Part shown: in pieces, positions 61,914-64,000 of the stretch
Layout: each line of letters starts with the position of its first letter
How positions within the stretch are numbered: position 1 is the first letter of the stretch
From: Nocardiopsis ganjiahuensis DSM 45031
GTDB taxonomy: Bacteria; Actinomycetota; Actinomycetes; Streptosporangiales; Streptosporangiaceae
Reading direction: 5' to 3'
Length of the DNA: 64,000 nucleotides
Assembly (NCBI RefSeq): GCF_000341085.1
Contig: NZ_ANBA01000014.1
Coordinates: 248,001-312,000, forward strand
The notes under the pieces: model-generated
The model's input: the letters and a program-made list of their open reading frames with translations, nothing else
Databases searched by the model: none
What the model was told of the DNA's origin: nothing
Position numbers and translations under genes: made by a program

Positions 61914-63664
61914 GCCGCCGCAACCGGGCCACACTCTCGGCCTGGCAAAACCGGCTCCTTGGCGAGCTGAGGTCACTCGCCAGGGAGCGCCCCCACGAGG
62001 TGCGGCTTGTCCAGCAACACCAGCTTGACGCTGACGGCGACGCTACCCTCCGGCTCCGGCTCCGCACCGCCGACATCTCGCATCGCCCCGGTGGGCTGGA
62101 ACTCGGAGACGAAGAGGAATTCATCGTCAGGATTCACCCTTCGGTGTTCCTGCCCCCGAGAGCCGAAGTCGACCACACCCGCTTCCTCGGCTTCCCACAC
62201 GTCCTCCAAGGGCAACGGCTCTGCATCTACCTAGACCCCTCTCGCGAGTGGCGCCCGTCCGCAGGAATGGCCGGATTCCTCAGCCGGCTGTGGGACTGGC
62301 TCACCGATGCCGCCAGCGGGGCATTCGATCCCTCGACCGCGATGTACCACGCTGTCGGAGGAGTACTCCACCACGCCGATGGCACGCCCACCATTGTCGT
62401 CCGCGAGCCCGTCCTACCGAAGCGGAGTCAGATCGCTTGGCTCATCCCTCGCTCACCGCACCGCTACGACCTCACCTCCTTGACCGGCCGCGACGGACAC
62501 CGCACGCCCGTCTTCGTGCTTGCGAGTGACCTCCCCTTCGGTGCGGCATCCACCTTCGCGCTGTTCCTGACGCTCCTGGACGATCCGCATCTTGACCGAG
62601 CCGAAGGACGAGCATCGGAGGCCTCACCGCAGTCGCCCGCGTTCCTCATAACACTCCTCGCCAGCGCTCTACGAAACCCTGACGGCACCGAGCAGTACTT
62701 CGTGCTTGCCGTACCCCACCCCGCAGGCGGACCGCACCATCTTCTCGGCGGACGCCTCCCCGCAGCGATCGCCGACACCCTCCGGCACATCGCCAAGAAG
62801 CACGGCACCGCAGTCAACCTCGATCCAGCGATCATCAACGCCGACATCCCCATCGAATGGTGCAGTATGTCCGACGAACGGCAAGAGGTCACAACCCGAC
62901 GCGACGATGACCGTCCCGTCAACGGCTTCCAAGGAAAGACCGTTCAAATCTGGGGCTGCGGCGGCCTGGGATCATGGATCGCCGAGTTCATCGCCCGCGC
63001 CGGTGCCGCCACCATCACCGTCTGCGACCCCGGCACCATTACCGGCGGACTCCTCGTCCGACAGAACTACACCGAAGCCGACATCGGCCAGACCAAGGCC
63101 GATGCCCTCGCCGCACGCCTCCGCGCGATCCGCGACGACCTGACCGTCACCGTCGCAGAAGGAAGGGTCCCTGATCCAGCCTTCTCCCTCGCCGCGGACC
63201 TCATCATCGACGCAACCGTCAGCCACAGCATCACCACCTACCTCGGCGCCCCCGCCGGTGAAGAGCGCAAGGCACTCATTGCCCAGGTCGCCACCGACTC
63301 CAGGACGGGAACGCTCGGCATCGCCAACATCTGCGCACCTGGTGCTACCTGTACACCATCTGAGCTTGACGACCAGGCCGGACGCTCGGTAATAGCCGAT
63401 GGCCAGCTGGAGTTGTACCACCCGCTCTGGGAGGAAGCAGCCAAGAGCGACGAACTGATCCCCACCAGAGGATGCTCCGTACCCACCTTCCACGGTTCGG
63501 CCGCAGACCTCGCAGCAGTTGCCGCAACACTCGTCAACATGATCGGCCTCCACCTCCAACAGGCGGAGGCAGTCGTTTCAGGAACGCACCTTATCGCTCT
63601 GCCACACGCGACAGCTGGTCCACGGCATCATTTCCTTCCGGTTGCTTCGGGCAACCTCCCATGA
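61910..63664 (+). CDS. cap2: CBASS Cap2: E2-E1 fusion ligase
   Basis: This is a protein of 584 residues. The N-terminal E2-like domain carries the catalytic Cys at about 105 in LQGQRLCIYLDPSREWRPS. The C-terminal half is a ThiF/E1 adenylation domain: IWGCGGLGSWIAEFIARAG near 346, YTEADIGQTKADALAARLRA near 388, and the E1 Cys near 522 in TRGCSVPTFHGSAADL. Cap2 conjugates the CD-NTase C-terminus to target proteins and so primes it. Both active-site Cys are present. The ATGA overlap with the CD-NTase supports joint expression. Confidence 0.9.
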   Translation: MSRRNRATLSAWQNRLLGELRSLARERPHEVRLVQQHQLDADGDATLRLRLRTADISHRPGGLELGDEEEFIVRIHPSVFLPPRAEVDHTRFLGFPHVLQGQRLCIYLDPSREWRPSAGMAGFLSRLWDWLTDAASGAFDPSTAMYHAVGGVLHHADGTPTIVVREPVLPKRSQIAWLIPRSPHRYDLTSLTGRDGHRTPVFVLASDLPFGAASTFALFLTLLDDPHLDRAEGRASEASPQSPAFLITLLASALRNPDGTEQYFVLAVPHPAGGPHHLLGGRLPAAIADTLRHIAKKHGTAVNLDPAIINADIPIEWCSMSDERQEVTTRRDDDRPVNGFQGKTVQIWGCGGLGSWIAEFIARAGAATITVCDPGTITGGLLVRQNYTEADIGQTKADALAARLRAIRDDLTVTVAEGRVPDPAFSLAADLIIDATVSHSITTYLGAPAGEERKALIAQVATDSRTGTLGIANICAPGATCTPSELDDQAGRSVIADGQLELYHPLWEEAAKSDELIPTRGCSVPTFHGSAADLAAVAATLVNMIGLHLQQAEAVVSGTHLIALPHATAGPRHHFLPVASGNLP

Positions 63665-63771
63665 CGTGGGAAACATCGCTGCGCGCGTCGACGTCGCTGG
63701 CGACAACCTCGAACGCCGGGTCAACTCGGTCCTGGTACATCGCCGATGCAGCCGGTTACCCGCTTCCGTGA
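63661..63771 (+). pseudogene. short frame where Cap3 would be expected
   Basis: A 36-codon frame overlaps the cap2 stop by ATGA and reads MTWETSLRASTSLATTSNAG ... WYIADAAGYPLP. The position is that of a Cap3 JAB/MPN peptidase gene, but no JAB metal motif follows before the direct repeat at 63823. It may be a relic or chance. The last part of the window, 63851-64000, holds only an unrecognised tail (WIKAGAGAQLAWSFVADRTR). Confidence 0.3.
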
Positions 63772-63822
63772 GGCTGCCCCTCAGCGGCCTATCTCGCGTC
63801 GGGGGTGATAGAGGCTTTGGTG

Positions 63823-63850
63823 CGTGCCGGGATCGCCTCCCGTCACTCAC
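63823..63850 (+). repeat. 28-bp direct repeat, right copy
   Basis: It is identical to 57465-57492 in the same orientation. It lies 159 bp after cap2, closing the block that holds the recombinase and the CBASS genes. Confidence 0.85.
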
Positions 63851-64000
63851 GAGGGCCGGGTTCCGCTGGATCAAGGCTGGAGCAGGTGCCCAGCTGGCAT
63901 GGAGCTTTGTTGCTGACCGCACAAGAGACGACTAGGTGTACTGACCATGGAGGTTGGTAACACCCACCCCGGCTGACACACGCCAAGAGGGCCTTCGGTA

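Noticed and set aside
1..64000. CRISPR array, rRNA, complete tRNA or replication origin
   Set aside because: I looked for regularly spaced repeats, rRNA landmarks and full cloverleafs and found none; the only tRNA sequence is the half at 58939-58983.

Overview
The window is chromosomal DNA of a high-GC actinomycete. Codon use, an RbpA gene with a SigR-type promoter, a DUF3090/SCO1664-type cluster, a conservon and multi-family cytochrome P450s point to the Streptosporangiales, most like Nocardiopsis. The genus is an inference from gene content, not from a marker gene.

Region 1 (1-14.8 kb) is conserved chromosome. It holds the end of a putative histidine phosphatase gene, DUF3090, an SCO1664-type kinase-fold protein, a small membrane protein, a NagD-like HAD phosphatase and convergent rbpA. 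Next comes a conservon (cvnA-B-C-D) whose four signalling genes overlap by ATGA junctions and run into two tandem CYP157-like/CYP154-like P450 pairs. A secreted lipoprotein gene and a GH13 alpha-glucosidase close the region.

Region 2 (14.8-29 kb) is mixed. It has a Hint-domain scrap beside an orphan Imm40-like gene, an S1-repeat protein, an IS630-type transposase, a DinB-like protein, a barstar-like protein and a hemerythrin. A divergent HTH regulator/zinc alcohol dehydrogenase pair with an MFS exporter follows, then a second MFS gene and an ArsR regulator with an NAD(P)H quinone oxidoreductase.

Region 3 (27.3-45.5 kb) is a graveyard of mobile and plasmid-like sequence. One locus (C-terminus of a uracil/xanthine permease, a hairpin and a DUF2637 membrane protein gene) occurs three times with different deletions. 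There are also fragments of a lytic transglycosylase/NlpC gene, IstB and an IS5 transposase, plus an IS5-type element with 19-bp inverted ends. Intact genes among them include a Ser/Thr kinase fused to a PstS-like sensor, a HemC paralogue, two SMI1/KNR4 proteins, NUDIX, HxlR/DUF1330 and one complete DUF2637 gene.

Region 4 (46-57.4 kb) is a polymorphic-toxin locus: a secreted two-LamG protein, a 2394-residue YD/RHS protein with a Hint domain and an unassigned toxin tail, and a low-GC candidate immunity gene.

Region 5 (57.4-63.9 kb) looks like a small defence island. A tyrosine recombinase sits next to the 3' half of a tRNA-Arg(UCU). A type II-like CBASS operon follows: HNH-SAVED effector (Cap5), CD-NTase and E2-E1 ligase (Cap2). 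An orphan N-terminal piece of a second CD-NTase is wedged in the operon, and a perfect 28-bp direct repeat flanks the whole block. I found no Cap3 peptidase inside the window.
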